64,000 bases of DNA, taken from the NCBI GenBank assembly GCA_964397045.1, contig CAYNHF010000053.1, positions 1 to 64,000 on the forward strand, in the 5' to 3' direction. This DNA comes from CAYNHF01 sp964397045 (GTDB lineage: Bacteria > Actinomycetota > Acidimicrobiia > Spongiisociales > UBA5794). Both the position numbers and the translations under genes were made by a program. Shown one piece after another: positions 17,257 to 26,314 of this stretch; within the stretch, counting starts at the first letter, position 1; each line of letters starts with the position of its first letter. The notes beneath the pieces were generated by a model. That model worked only from the letters and a program-made list of their open reading frames with translations. It did not search any database and was not told the DNA's origin.

Positions 17257-18024
17257 TCAGAGTCGGGCGATATTCAGCCCACCGTCGACCGTGAGCACCT
17301 GCCCGGTGGAGTAGGGAATGTCACCGTTGACGAGGGCGGCGACTACCGCAGCAACGTCCTCAGGCGTCCCAAAGCGTCGGTCGAGCGTGAGTCCGGCATC
17401 GATGAGCGCTTCGTACTTCTCGGTGACCGGAGCCGTCATGTCGGTGCGGATGACGCCGGGGCGCACTTCGAACACATCGATGCCGTGCTCGGCGAGCCTG
17501 GTGGCCCACAGCATTGTTGTCATCGAGAGCCCAGCTTTGCTGATGCAGTACTCGGCCCGGTTCGGTGAGGCCACGGTGGCGCTGATCGAGGTGATGTTCA
17601 CGATGCGGCCCCGAAACGCCTGGTCTGCCTGGTGCTGGTCGATCATGTGCCGTGCCAGGGACTGCGTCAGGAGGAAAGGACCCTTGAGGTTCACGGCAAG
17701 CACGGTGTCGAGATCTTCTTCCGTCGCCTCCAGAATGTCCTTGCGGCCGGGTGAGGTGATTCCGGCGTTGTTCACGAGCACGTCCAACCGCCCGACTGCA
17801 GCCAGGGTATGTGCCACCAAGTGGTCGCGGTCACCAGCTCTCCCCACATCAGCCGCTACGTACATGACGTCGCCGAGGTGAGAAAGATTTTCGACCGTTC
17901 CGGCGACTGCGTCCGCGTTACGCACCCCGTTGATGACCACGTGGTAGCCGTCTGTGAGGAGCCTCTCGGCGATGCCAAGTCCGATCCCGCGAGAACCTCC
18001 GGTGACCAAGGCGCTGCGGGTCAT
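17257..18024 (-). CDS. short-chain dehydrogenase/reductase
   Basis: This 255-residue classical SDR has the cofactor motif TGGSRGIG, the NNAG strand, catalytic Ser in NITSISA, and the YCISK motif (YxxxK). The closing YSTGQVLTVDGGLNIARL is typical of FabG-like and sugar-acid oxidoreductases. Its ATG overlaps the upstream GH88 stop (TGATG), so translation is coupled. Position after a GH88-type hydrolase suggests a KduD- or sugar-ketone reductase-like job rather than fatty-acid synthesis (inference). Confidence 0.88.
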   Translation of the reverse strand: MTRSALVTGGSRGIGLGIAERLLTDGYHVVINGVRNADAVAGTVENLSHLGDVMYVAADVGRAGDRDHLVAHTLAAVGRLDVLVNNAGITSPGRKDILEATEEDLDTVLAVNLKGPFLLTQSLARHMIDQHQADQAFRGRIVNITSISATVASPNRAEYCISKAGLSMTTMLWATRLAEHGIDVFEVRPGVIRTDMTAPVTEKYEALIDAGLTLDRRFGTPEDVAAVVAALVNGDIPYSTGQVLTVDGGLNIARL

Positions 18025-19415
18025 CAGGACGGCCCCCCAACAGGGCCGTAGAACGTCAGGTAGGGCGCACCGTCTGCGAGTCGCTGGGTGTAAAGCGCCG
18101 CTTCCATCAGGTGGTAGTCGCCCCACAACACAGATTCGCCGGATGGGACTCCACTATCGCCGGGCGCATGGTCCCAGCCGTTGGGGCGGTGGTAGACGCT
18201 GTGGAGGAGCAAGCCTTCGTGGTCCGGGTCGAGACTCAGATAGGTGTCTCCGAGCAGGGTTCGCAAGACGGTGAGGCCCGTTCTGGTGTACCGGTTTCCG
18301 GTGGAGTCTCCGGCGGCCGAGAGATAGTGGCCGAGCCGCAGCAAACCCTGGGCGGCGATGGCGGCAGCCGAACTGTCTACCGGCTCTCGATCGTTGCCGG
18401 GCGCCGCGGGCCGGTCCAGGTAATCACCCATGCCGGCCAGACCCGGTGCGCCGGTGTCCCAATAAGGAATCCCGTCGATGGGGGTGAACTCGATGTAGAA
18501 GTCACACGAGGCGGTGGCGGCCGCGAGCATCATCGATCGCACCGGTTCCCGTCCCCCGAGCGGGTCGAGTGCTGCGTCGTTCACCGTGTCCAGGAACTCG
18601 AGTAGTTCGGCGTAGCCGGACATGATCCAGGCCAGTCCCCGGGTCCAGGTGGTGAACGGCGAGTATCCCTGCTGGGTGCTCGGGGCCCGGTAGTTCCCGT
18701 CGGTGACGTTGAAGAGCGCTTCGTGCGCCACCCTTCCGCGGATGTCGTAGATGTCCCGGCCCGTGCCGTAGAACACGTTGTACTCGGCAGTGGTAGCTGC
18801 ATGCTGAACCGCGCGTTCGAGCAGCGAAATCGATCGGTCGTTCTCTCCCAGCAGTTGGTGGCCCAACCGGTGCGCCAGCACCAGGGAACGCACCGAACGG
18901 ATCGTGTCGCAGAAGAGGGAGTGGGGCCCGTTGAAGGAGTGGATGAAGCCCCCACCGCCTACCGTCTCGGTCCACCTCATCGCCTGGACCGCCCCGCTCA
19001 CTCGTAGGGCATCCTCGTAGAACGCCAACTCCCACGGGTCGAATGGGATCCTTCCCTCCAGCATCAGCCTCCTCAAGTTGCCGTAGGTGCTGATGTTGTT
19101 GAAGCCGTGGTCGTGGACGCCTTCGTGCGTGAGGTGGCGCGCCATCCGATCCCGGGTCAAGGTGCGGCCGAGTTCGAGTGCCTCTTCGTCGCCGGTGGCA
19201 TCGAACTGGAGGATGGCTTCGCCGTAGAGAAAGCCTTGAGTCCACTCGGTCCAACCGCGTGCTGTGTAGCGACCACCAACCGTGTACACAGGAGTCGCGA
19301 CCTCGGGAGTGTCCTTTCGGCATAGCTCTTTGACTTTGGGCCCGGTGGTCTCCCACAACCGGACGAGATCCGGGCGGAGGGACTCTGGTTCGAGGGAGGT
19401 GTCAATCTCGATCAA
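18024..19415 (-). CDS. glycoside hydrolase family 88-type unsaturated glucuronyl hydrolase
   Basis: This 463-residue alpha/alpha-barrel protein matches GH88: PYWDTGAPGLAG, DSSAAAIAAQGLLRLG and the terminal ESVLWGDYHLMEAAL are the family's recurring motifs. GH88 enzymes hydrate and split the delta-4,5-unsaturated uronic acid left by polysaccharide lyases. No signal peptide is seen, so it acts in the cytoplasm on imported di- or oligosaccharides. TTG start has GGAG six bases upstream. Co-transcribed with the SDR, and 96 bases after the flavin oxidoreductase gene. Confidence 0.8.
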   Translation of the reverse strand: MIEIDTSLEPESLRPDLVRLWETTGPKVKELCRKDTPEVATPVYTVGGRYTARGWTEWTQGFLYGEAILQFDATGDEEALELGRTLTRDRMARHLTHEGVHDHGFNNISTYGNLRRLMLEGRIPFDPWELAFYEDALRVSGAVQAMRWTETVGGGGFIHSFNGPHSLFCDTIRSVRSLVLAHRLGHQLLGENDRSISLLERAVQHAATTAEYNVFYGTGRDIYDIRGRVAHEALFNVTDGNYRAPSTQQGYSPFTTWTRGLAWIMSGYAELLEFLDTVNDAALDPLGGREPVRSMMLAAATASCDFYIEFTPIDGIPYWDTGAPGLAGMGDYLDRPAAPGNDREPVDSSAAAIAAQGLLRLGHYLSAAGDSTGNRYTRTGLTVLRTLLGDTYLSLDPDHEGLLLHSVYHRPNGWDHAPGDSGVPSGESVLWGDYHLMEAALYTQRLADGAPYLTFYGPVGGPS

Positions 19416-19511
19416 GACGTACTCCGGATCGTCTCGTCATAGGCCGGGCCTTCTGCTCGAGGCGGAAGGTAGCACCAGCTTGTCGACCGCTTGGGAACGA
19501 GGGCACCATCA

Positions 19512-20948
19512 TCAGCCGGCTTTCGTTCGTTTCGCCTTTTTGGCCGCGGCGATCTCGACCCGCGCTTCGCTCTTCTTGTAGTGCTCGTCCAGTGGGTAGC
19601 AGCCGGAGGCCAGGCCGATGCGGGGGCCGGTGGTGCAGTCGCTGAAGGTGCGGCAAATGGCCTTGGGTTCGAGATCGCGGCCGGCGACCACGTCGGCCGG
19701 CAGGTGCGGATAGCTCAGAGCCATCCTGCCCAGACCGACCATGCCGACCCGCCCCGTTCGCACTTGATACTGCGCCGCGTTGGGGAGCAGTTCCTGTAGG
19801 TAGCTGTAGCCGCTCCCGATGAGCACCAACTCCGGATGCGCTTGCGTCAGGGCCGCGGTGGTTTTCAGGTGGTACGCAACCTCGGCCAGGGGCTCACGAG
19901 GAGGCAGATAGCCGTCGAGCGCTGGGTGATAGGCCGGCCGGGTCAAGTGTGGGTTGTAGTACGGGCACCCGAGCGTGACACAGGCAAGCGCGACACCCAA
20001 CTCGGCACACAGGTCGAGGAACTGGTGGGTTTCGCCGAGGGGGTTGCCTGCTTCGTCGGGGCCGAATCCCAGCATCGGTCTATCTGCCGGCTCTGGGTAC
20101 CCGACCCCGTCGCCATCGGCGACGTACGGGCCCGGGTCCACCGCGCTCAGACGGACTGCGATGGTGAGCTCCGGCCGGGCCGCTCGCAGTTGTTCCACAA
20201 CCGATCTCAGTATCCGGGTCCGCCCCTGGAACGACCCTCCGTAGCGGCCTGGGCGGGTTCGGGCACTGAGAAGTTCGTGGAGCAGATAGCCGTGGCAGTG
20301 CTTGATATCGACGAAGTCGAAGCCGGCGTCCGCCGCCAGCGTCCCGGCTTGGACGTAGCTGCCGACGAGTTCGTCCAGTTCGTCGTCGCTCAGAACCGAT
20401 GCGTCAGTTACCGGCACTCGCTCGTCGAGCTGGGGCTGCCGGTAGGCAACCCTCGGCCGCGGTTCGCCAAGCGGTCGAGAAAACCGCCCGCTGTGGGTCA
20501 GTTGCAGGCCGGCAATGAGGGGGGCATTGTCGAATTGCTGCGCGTGGGCCGCGATCATCTTGGCTCGAAGGGCGCCCAACGGCTCGGCAGTTTCCTCGTT
20601 GATGATCAATTGGTTCGGATTGGCCCGGCCCTCGGGCACCACCGCGGTCGCTTCGCACCACACCAGCCCGGCACCGGAGGCGCCGAACCGGAGCCAGCGT
20701 CGCTCCAGATCCGGGGTGGGCATTCCATCCGTCGTACCGTCCCAGCCCTCCATGGGAAGAATGGCGAACCGGTTGCGGGCTTCGAGGCGCGGACCGATCT
20801 GGATCGACTCCGCCAGGGGGCCGTCGGGTGCGGGGGCGACGGTGTCGTCGAGCGGGAGCTCGATGTCTTGTTCCGCCAGATACGCACGCATCGCTTCGGG
20901 CGTTCCGATCTTCTTCACCTGAGGGAACCGTCTGCGAGCGATTGCCAT
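19512..20948 (-). CDS. old yellow enzyme-type NADH:flavin oxidoreductase
   Basis: This 478-residue FMN-dependent TIM-barrel oxidoreductase has the N-terminal NRFAILPMEGWD strand, the DFVDIKHCHGYLLHELLS active-site segment, RTRPGRYGG, and a C-terminal GRMALSYPHLPAD. It lacks the large 2,4-dienoyl-CoA-reductase Fe-S/FAD extension. An extra N-terminal stretch of about 50 residues precedes the barrel. The start ATG follows GGTGGAG. It is first in the leftward operon with GH88 and SDR, and its promoter region holds two LacI-type boxes (21128 and 21196). Confidence 0.85.
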   Translation of the reverse strand: MAIARRRFPQVKKIGTPEAMRAYLAEQDIELPLDDTVAPAPDGPLAESIQIGPRLEARNRFAILPMEGWDGTTDGMPTPDLERRWLRFGASGAGLVWCEATAVVPEGRANPNQLIINEETAEPLGALRAKMIAAHAQQFDNAPLIAGLQLTHSGRFSRPLGEPRPRVAYRQPQLDERVPVTDASVLSDDELDELVGSYVQAGTLAADAGFDFVDIKHCHGYLLHELLSARTRPGRYGGSFQGRTRILRSVVEQLRAARPELTIAVRLSAVDPGPYVADGDGVGYPEPADRPMLGFGPDEAGNPLGETHQFLDLCAELGVALACVTLGCPYYNPHLTRPAYHPALDGYLPPREPLAEVAYHLKTTAALTQAHPELVLIGSGYSYLQELLPNAAQYQVRTGRVGMVGLGRMALSYPHLPADVVAGRDLEPKAICRTFSDCTTGPRIGLASGCYPLDEHYKKSEARVEIAAAKKAKRTKAG

Positions 20949-21127
20949 CGCATCTCCACCTTCCTCGAGTTGCCCTTCGCTGCCGGTCGTTCGACCGAGT
21001 CGAGTGGTGAGATGACTCTATCGGCTCGATGCCATGCCCGAGTCACGACGCTCCACCGAATCATTCGCTCCCGCCGAGGTCGGGCGAGAGCTGGGTGACT
21101 CGAGGCGCAGCGTTTTGCCGCGCCACT

Positions 21128-21139
21128 GCAATCGTTTGC
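21128..21139. promoter_or_regulatory. LacI-type operator, box 1
   Basis: GCAATC-GTTTGC, CG-centred. It lies between the divergent flavin oxidoreductase and ABC importer operons and shares its sequence with four other boxes in the window (21196, 28215, 29739, 34210). Confidence 0.65.
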
Positions 21140-21195
21140 GGGCAGGTGGTACGGCGGACCAAGTCGAAGGGTCAAGGAGCACAGCCTTCCCCACT

Positions 21196-21207
21196 CCAAA
21201 CGTTTGC
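21196..21207. promoter_or_regulatory. LacI-type operator, box 2
   Basis: CCAAAC-GTTTGC, containing the perfect palindrome CAAACGTTTG. Its centre is 68 bases from that of box 1. It lies 62 bases before the importer start codon, suitable for repression. The surrounding 320-base divergent gap has no other clear feature. Confidence 0.65.
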
Positions 21208-21268
21208 AATCATTTTGGTCTCTCCGTAGCCTGCTCGTCAGGCGTACCGAAACTGCGGGAGGTAACGC

Positions 21269-22693
21269 ATGTCTCGACTCATGAGACTGATGGCCGTACT
21301 GGCGGTGTTCGCACTGATCGCTGCTGCGTGCGGGGATGATGACGGAGGAGACACCACCACCACCACCACCACGGCGGCTGCCGGGGGTGAAACCACCACC
21401 ACTGCCGCCTCCGGGGGTGACACGACCACCACTACGGCGGCTTCAGGAGGTGAGACCACCACCACTGCAGCGGCTCCATCTGGTGATCCGATCCTGTTCG
21501 CGGCATCGTTGCCGCTGACCGGCGATTTCGCCATTCCTGGCAGCAAGCATGCTGCCGGATACGAGTTCTGCGTTGCAGAGATCAATGCACGCGGTGGTTT
21601 GTTGGGCCGCCCGGTCGAGGTATTGATCGAGGACAACCGGTCCGATCCCGAGGTTGCAGTGTCGCAGGTGCAACGTCACATCGACGTGGAGAATGCCGAT
21701 GCTCTGCTCGGCACGTTCTCCAGCTTGCTGACCTTCCCAGCCTCAACAGTGGCGAACCAGGCAAACATGGTCTACCCGATCCCATCGGGTGGCGCACTGC
21801 GTATCTGGGAGCGGGGATACGAGAACATCTTCTATTTCCAGCAGAACGCTGCTGAGTTGATCGGCTTCTCTCCCGTCTCCATGATCGAGTACTACACCGG
21901 AACTGGCGTCATCGATCCGATGCCTACCACCGTCGCCATCGTGCATGCGGACGACTTCTTCGCAGACGCGATTGTGAAGGGCCTGGTCGGTGGTGAGGTG
22001 GCCATTCCCGATTCGGATGTCGTGGTGACCGTCGACGGCTATCTCGAGGATGCAGGTATCGAGGCCGTCTTCGTAGAGCAGTGGCCCGTGCCGTTTACCG
22101 ACTGGCTGACACTGGCCAACTCCATGAAGAACAGCGAGGCCGAGATGGTGTTTGCAGCGACGGCGTCGCCGGACGAGGCGATTTCGCTTGTGGACGCGCT
22201 CAAGACGGTGCAGTACAACCCGAAGCTGATCTGGATGTCCCAGGGCGCTCAGACCGAGTTCAACGAAACGCTGGGCGACGCATCTGACGGCGTGACGATT
22301 CACGCTTCGTGGCACCCGCTTGCCGACTGGGAAGGTGTACTGGGAGGTCAGCCGTACAGCAACAGCGACTTCATCAACGGTTTCACCGCCGCCAATGGCA
22401 CACCCCCTGACGAGGATGAAGCCATCCCGTTCGCGCTCTGCCAGGGCGTGGAGCAGGCGATTATCGGAGTCGGGTCCACCGACAACGTGGCCATGATGGA
22501 GTGGATGCACGCGCGGACGCCCGCCGATCCCGTGAAGACGATCCTTGGCGACTTCGTGTGGGATGAGCGAGGACTGCCGATCGACCGATCGTTGATCATG
22601 GTGCAATGGCAGAACGACGTCCTCGAGTTCGTTTTCCCGGTTGGTGAGTTCCCCGGCACGGTGGATCTCATCTATCCGAAGCCGGACTTCTAG
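21269..22693 (+). CDS. Liv-type ABC importer substrate-binding lipoprotein
   Basis: This 474-residue lipoprotein has an N-terminal signal ending FALIAAAC, then a Thr/Ala/Gly-rich linker (about 25-72) and a type I periplasmic-binding fold starting FAASLPLTGDFA. The family pattern (GLLGRPVEVLIEDNRSDPEV, NQANMVYPIPSGG) is that of branched-chain amino-acid/amide-type binding proteins. GGGAGG is 6 bases before the ATG. It is the first gene of a complete importer, but the linked catabolic genes argue for a small carboxylate or sugar-acid ligand rather than an amino acid (inference). Confidence 0.9.
   Translation: MSRLMRLMAVLAVFALIAAACGDDDGGDTTTTTTTAAAGGETTTTAASGGDTTTTTAASGGETTTTAAAPSGDPILFAASLPLTGDFAIPGSKHAAGYEFCVAEINARGGLLGRPVEVLIEDNRSDPEVAVSQVQRHIDVENADALLGTFSSLLTFPASTVANQANMVYPIPSGGALRIWERGYENIFYFQQNAAELIGFSPVSMIEYYTGTGVIDPMPTTVAIVHADDFFADAIVKGLVGGEVAIPDSDVVVTVDGYLEDAGIEAVFVEQWPVPFTDWLTLANSMKNSEAEMVFAATASPDEAISLVDALKTVQYNPKLIWMSQGAQTEFNETLGDASDGVTIHASWHPLADWEGVLGGQPYSNSDFINGFTAANGTPPDEDEAIPFALCQGVEQAIIGVGSTDNVAMMEWMHARTPADPVKTILGDFVWDERGLPIDRSLIMVQWQNDVLEFVFPVGEFPGTVDLIYPKPDF
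21348..21475 (+). repeat. tandem repeat coding a Thr-rich linker
   Basis: Four imperfect copies of a 27-33-base unit around GGTGANACNACCACCACT encode GG(E/D)TTTT(T)AA(S/A) repeats just after the lipid-anchored cysteine. The same style of linker recurs in the lipoproteins at 40328 and 57256. Confidence 0.7.
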
Positions 22694-22722
22694 GCCAGCA
22701 CCCTTGACGACCTAACGAAGAT

Positions 22723-22747
22723 GGGGCACCGCAACGGTCGGTGCCCC
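22723..22747 (+). terminator. intra-operon terminator or attenuator after the binding protein gene
   Basis: GGGGCACCG (22723-22731) and CGGTGCCCC (22739-22747) form a perfect 9-bp stem with a 7-base loop, followed by TTCTTC. Such a hairpin lets the binding protein be made in excess over the permease and ATPase proteins. Confidence 0.75.
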
Positions 22748-22848
22748 TTCTTCAGATAAAGTTGAAAGTGCTGGAAGACACGACAGCGAGAGGTGGGAGT
22801 TTCACGCGTGAGTGCGTGGATGAGTAGCGCAAGGTATGGAGGCCGTAG

Positions 22849-23586
22849 GTGAGCATGATGCTCGAGGCGCGGGCCCTTGAAAAGAGCTTCGGCGGCATCC
22901 GCGCCGTCGCCGACTGCAGTTTCGAGATCGAAGAGGGCACCATCACCTCGTTGATCGGCCCCAATGGAGCCGGCAAGACCACCACCTTCAATCTCATCAA
23001 CAACGTCATCAAGGCTGACTCCGGCACAGTGACGTTCAAGGGTCGCAACATCACTCACAAGATGCCGCACAAGCTCACCCGGCTTGGCATCGGGAGGACC
23101 TTCCAGGTCACCAGGACTCTCGACGACATGACGGTGCTCGAGAACATGGTCGTCGGTTCCGCACCCGAGAATCTGAAGGGAATGTTTGGATCCCGCATGC
23201 TCGATGCTGAGATCGACCGGGCGCTGCAGCTGCTCGAATTCGTCGGCATTGAGCAGTACGCCTACTCCAACGCCGAACTGCTGTCGTATGGGCAGCGCAA
23301 GCTCCTCGAGTTCTCGGCGGTCCTGATGTCCCGACCCCGGCTCGTCATGCTCGACGAGCCGGCGGGCGGGGTGAATCCGGCACTCCTGGAGCGGATGGTC
23401 GATCGGATCCGGCAGCTCAACTCCGAGGGCCTGACGTTTTTCGTCGTGGAACACAACATGGACCTCGTCATGGATCTCAGCGATTCGGTGATCGTGATGG
23501 CACACGGTGAAGTGCTCATCCACGGCTCACCGGAAGAAGTCCAAAGCGACGGCCGGGTTCTCGACGCGTATTTGGGGAAGGCCTGA
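22849..23586 (+). CDS. livG-like: ABC importer ATPase, LivG-type
   Basis: This 245-residue ATPase has Walker A GPNGAGKTT, a signature region LLSYGQRKLLEFSA, Walker B LVMLDEPAGGVNP and switch histidine in VVEHNMDLV. The signature is LSYGQ rather than LSGGQ, as is common in LivG. GTG start follows GGAGG by 6 bases. It follows the attenuator and precedes livF by 1 base. Confidence 0.93.
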   Translation: MSMMLEARALEKSFGGIRAVADCSFEIEEGTITSLIGPNGAGKTTTFNLINNVIKADSGTVTFKGRNITHKMPHKLTRLGIGRTFQVTRTLDDMTVLENMVVGSAPENLKGMFGSRMLDAEIDRALQLLEFVGIEQYAYSNAELLSYGQRKLLEFSAVLMSRPRLVMLDEPAGGVNPALLERMVDRIRQLNSEGLTFFVVEHNMDLVMDLSDSVIVMAHGEVLIHGSPEEVQSDGRVLDAYLGKA

Positions 23587-23587
23587 G

Positions 23588-24328
23588 ATGCCTCCCATCC
23601 TCGAGATCTCCAACATCAATGCTGGGTACGGGGCGGGCCCCAACATCCTGCAGGGTCTTTCGCTCGAGGTGGAGGAGGCGAAGTCGTATTGCATCATCGG
23701 CCCCAATGGAGCCGGCAAGTCGACCCTGTTCAAGGTGATCGCCGGTCTGCTCCACCCCCGGTCGGGCGACGTCGTGTTCCGAGGGGAATCGCTGGCACGC
23801 CGCAGGCCCGACCAGGTGTTGGCGACCGGCGTCTGTTTCGTGCCTCAGGATCAGGCGCTGTTCCCGGAGATGAGTGTGCGTGAGAACCTGGTGATGGGTG
23901 CATACCTCGTCAGGGATAGGGCGCTCGTTCGCCAGCGCATGGACCGCGTGTACGAGATGTTCCCGATTCTGAAAGAACGGGCCGGCCAGGACGCAGGAAA
24001 GCTGTCGGGTGGTCAACAGCAGATGCTCGCCATGGGACGGGCGCTGATGATCGACCCGATTCTTCTCATGCTTGATGAGCCGAGTCTCGGGCTTGCCCCC
24101 CAGGTCGCACAACAGATCTTTACGCGAGTGAGGGAACTGGAAGAGCTCGGGATCACCGTGTTGATCGTCGAGCAGAACGCCCAACGCGGGCTGGAGCTCG
24201 CCGATTGGGGGGTTGTGCTCGACCTGGGCATCGTCCGTTTCGAAGGCCCGGCAGACGGCATTCTGGAGGACCCTCGGATCCGCGAGTTGTACCTTGGCAA
24301 GGCGGCAAGCGCAGGAGACACGAATTGA
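23588..24328 (+). CDS. livF-like: ABC importer ATPase, LivF-type
   Basis: This 246-residue ATPase has Walker A GPNGAGKST, signature KLSGGQQQMLAMGRALM, Walker B LLMLDEPSLGLAP and VLIVEQNAQRGLELAD, the LivF pattern. The ATG lies one base after the livG stop. Its end overlaps the livH TTG start. Confidence 0.94.
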   Translation: MPPILEISNINAGYGAGPNILQGLSLEVEEAKSYCIIGPNGAGKSTLFKVIAGLLHPRSGDVVFRGESLARRRPDQVLATGVCFVPQDQALFPEMSVRENLVMGAYLVRDRALVRQRMDRVYEMFPILKERAGQDAGKLSGGQQQMLAMGRALMIDPILLMLDEPSLGLAPQVAQQIFTRVRELEELGITVLIVEQNAQRGLELADWGVVLDLGIVRFEGPADGILEDPRIRELYLGKAASAGDTN

Positions 24329-25224
24329 CCAACGTCATCCAGGTTGCGATTCTCGGCTTGCTGCTCGGCGGCGTCTATGCCCTGATGGCAGCCGGTCTCA
24401 CGCTCGCGTTTGGTGTGATGCGCATCGTCAATCTCGCCCATGCCGTGTTCATCATCGCCTCGGCGTACATCTCGTTCTTCATGTTCGAAAACCTCGGGCT
24501 CGATCCGCTGCTCTCGGTGGTGATCGTGATGCCGCTGATGTTCCTCTTCGGGGTTGCGGTCTATCAGGTCCTGTTCAGGAGGATCGAGGGAACTCCCCGA
24601 TACACCGAGATGACCGTGTTGCTCACCTTTGGGATCGCGATCATCATCGAGGGCCTGCTGGGCTTCTTCTTCACCGGGATTTTTCGCAAGGCAGATCCCG
24701 AATATGCCACCGACTCCTTCATCGTCAGTGGGTTGTTCCTCCCCGAGGGCGACATCCTCTTCATCCCCAAAGGCCAGTTCTTTGCAACGCTGTTGAGCAT
24801 GGTGCTGCTCTTTGGGCTCTGGGGGTTCTTGCGGTACAGCCAGACGGGGTATGCGATCCGGGCGACCATGCAGAACCGAGCGGCGGCCCAGATCGTTGGA
24901 GTCAACGTGCGCAGGGTGTCCGCGATTTCGTTCGGACTGTCGACGGCTCTGGCAGGGGCGTCCGGGGCCCTCATGAGCTACTTGTTTCCGTTCTTCCCGT
25001 TCCGGCACTGGCAGTGGGTCGCGGTGTTGCTCGCACTGGTTGTTCTCGGCGGCATGGGCAGTATCAAGGGTGCGGTGATTGGAGCGTTCGCGCTCGGGGT
25101 CGCCAGTTCGTTCGTGGTTGACCGGATCGGGCCCACCTGGGGTCCCATGACGTTCTATCTGGCGCTCTTCATCATCCTGCTCGTCAGGCCGCGGGGCCTG
25201 TTCGGCAAGGAGGTGGCGGTTTGA
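24325..25224 (+). CDS. livH-like: ABC importer permease, LivH-type
   Basis: This 299-residue inner-membrane permease has about eight hydrophobic segments. GGVYALMAAGLTLAFGVMRI followed by VNLAHA near the N-terminus is the LivH signature, and GVNVRRVSAISFGLSTALAG is the cytoplasmic coupling region. TTG start overlaps the livF stop (TTGA) and has GGAG seven bases upstream. Confidence 0.93.
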   Translation: MTNVIQVAILGLLLGGVYALMAAGLTLAFGVMRIVNLAHAVFIIASAYISFFMFENLGLDPLLSVVIVMPLMFLFGVAVYQVLFRRIEGTPRYTEMTVLLTFGIAIIIEGLLGFFFTGIFRKADPEYATDSFIVSGLFLPEGDILFIPKGQFFATLLSMVLLFGLWGFLRYSQTGYAIRATMQNRAAAQIVGVNVRRVSAISFGLSTALAGASGALMSYLFPFFPFRHWQWVAVLLALVVLGGMGSIKGAVIGAFALGVASSFVVDRIGPTWGPMTFYLALFIILLVRPRGLFGKEVAV

Positions 25225-26261
25225 TCGAAGATCGCGCTGACGCCTCTCCGGAAGACTCCGCTTCAGAACCGGTGGAAGCGGTGGTACGCCCCGCCGGGCC
25301 GGCTCGCTACCGCTGGTACGTGTTGGTCGGGGTGCTCGTAATACTGCTGAGCCTGCCCCTGATGCGACCCTTGATCAGTTCGTACAGCTACACGATGACG
25401 CTCGGGGCCCTGGTGTTCATGTGGGTCGCGATGACGTCGAGCTGGAACATCCTCGGTGGCTACGCCGGGTACATCTCGCTCGGCCACAGCGTCTTCATGG
25501 GCGTCGGCGGGTACGTCGCAGGCGTATTGCTGTACTACTACGACGTCAGCCCATTTCTCACTGCCCCCCTCGGGGGCCTGGCAGCCGTCGCGCTCGGGTT
25601 CCTCGCCGGCTTCATCACGCTACGGACTCGAGGACCGGCGTTCATCATCTCCACGATTGCCTTGCTTTTCATGTTTTTGCTCCTTTTCGACAACATCGAG
25701 TATCTAGGTGGATCCGCGGGACTACCTCTTCCCTCCCCGCCATTCCCACAGGACTGGCTGCGGACGCCGTTCTACTACGCGATGCTGTTGTCTGCGATGG
25801 GGTCGGTGTGGCTGTCCTATCGGGTCGCACATTCGAAGTACGGCATGGGTCTGCGGGCGATCGCAGAGGACGAGACCAAGGCTGAAGTCGCGGGTGTGCC
25901 TACCCGCCTGTACAAGATCTCAGCCTTCGCGATGAGCGCCTTCTGGGTGGGAGTGGTCGGGGCGATATACGGCTACTCCATCTCGTTTGTGCGGCCGACG
26001 GTGTTCTTCACCGTGGCGATCTCGGCCCAGATGGTGTTGATGGCCATCATCGGGGGGAAGGGAACCGTGGCGGGACCCGTTCTCGGCGCCGTCCTCATCT
26101 ACGCGATCAACGAGTTCTCTCTGATCGCCTTCGGTGCTTCCGAAATCAACATTGCGATCCAGGGCGGTCTGCTGGTTGCGGTGCTTCTCTTTTTCCCGCT
26201 CGGCATCGTCGGGACGCTCCGCAAGAGGAACTGGTTACCCGCCTTTCTCGACTGGGATTGA
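25221..26261 (+). CDS. livM-like: ABC importer permease, LivM-type
   Basis: This 346-residue permease has a charged N-terminal tail of about 30 residues and then about nine membrane segments. NILGGYAGYISLGHSVFMGV and GLRAIAEDETKAEVAGV are LivM signatures (periplasm-facing helix and coupling helix). TTG start overlaps the livH stop and follows AAGGAGG. It is the last importer gene. Confidence 0.93.
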   Translation: MIEDRADASPEDSASEPVEAVVRPAGPARYRWYVLVGVLVILLSLPLMRPLISSYSYTMTLGALVFMWVAMTSSWNILGGYAGYISLGHSVFMGVGGYVAGVLLYYYDVSPFLTAPLGGLAAVALGFLAGFITLRTRGPAFIISTIALLFMFLLLFDNIEYLGGSAGLPLPSPPFPQDWLRTPFYYAMLLSAMGSVWLSYRVAHSKYGMGLRAIAEDETKAEVAGVPTRLYKISAFAMSAFWVGVVGAIYGYSISFVRPTVFFTVAISAQMVLMAIIGGKGTVAGPVLGAVLIYAINEFSLIAFGASEINIAIQGGLLVAVLLFFPLGIVGTLRKRNWLPAFLDWD

Positions 26262-26314
26262 CGTGGTGAACCCCGGGCGTAGTCGCTGCCGGCTCATACC
26301 GCCCCCGGCGTAAA

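Noticed and set aside
21348..21475. CRISPR-like tandem repeat
   Set aside because: Repeats are short, adjacent and in frame, coding a Thr-rich linker; no spacers. No CRISPR array or cas gene was seen anywhere in the window.
22802..22811. TCACGCGTGA palindrome before livG
   Set aside because: A 10-bp palindrome with GC centre inside an operon spacer; no second copy and no link to a regulator, so chance cannot be excluded.
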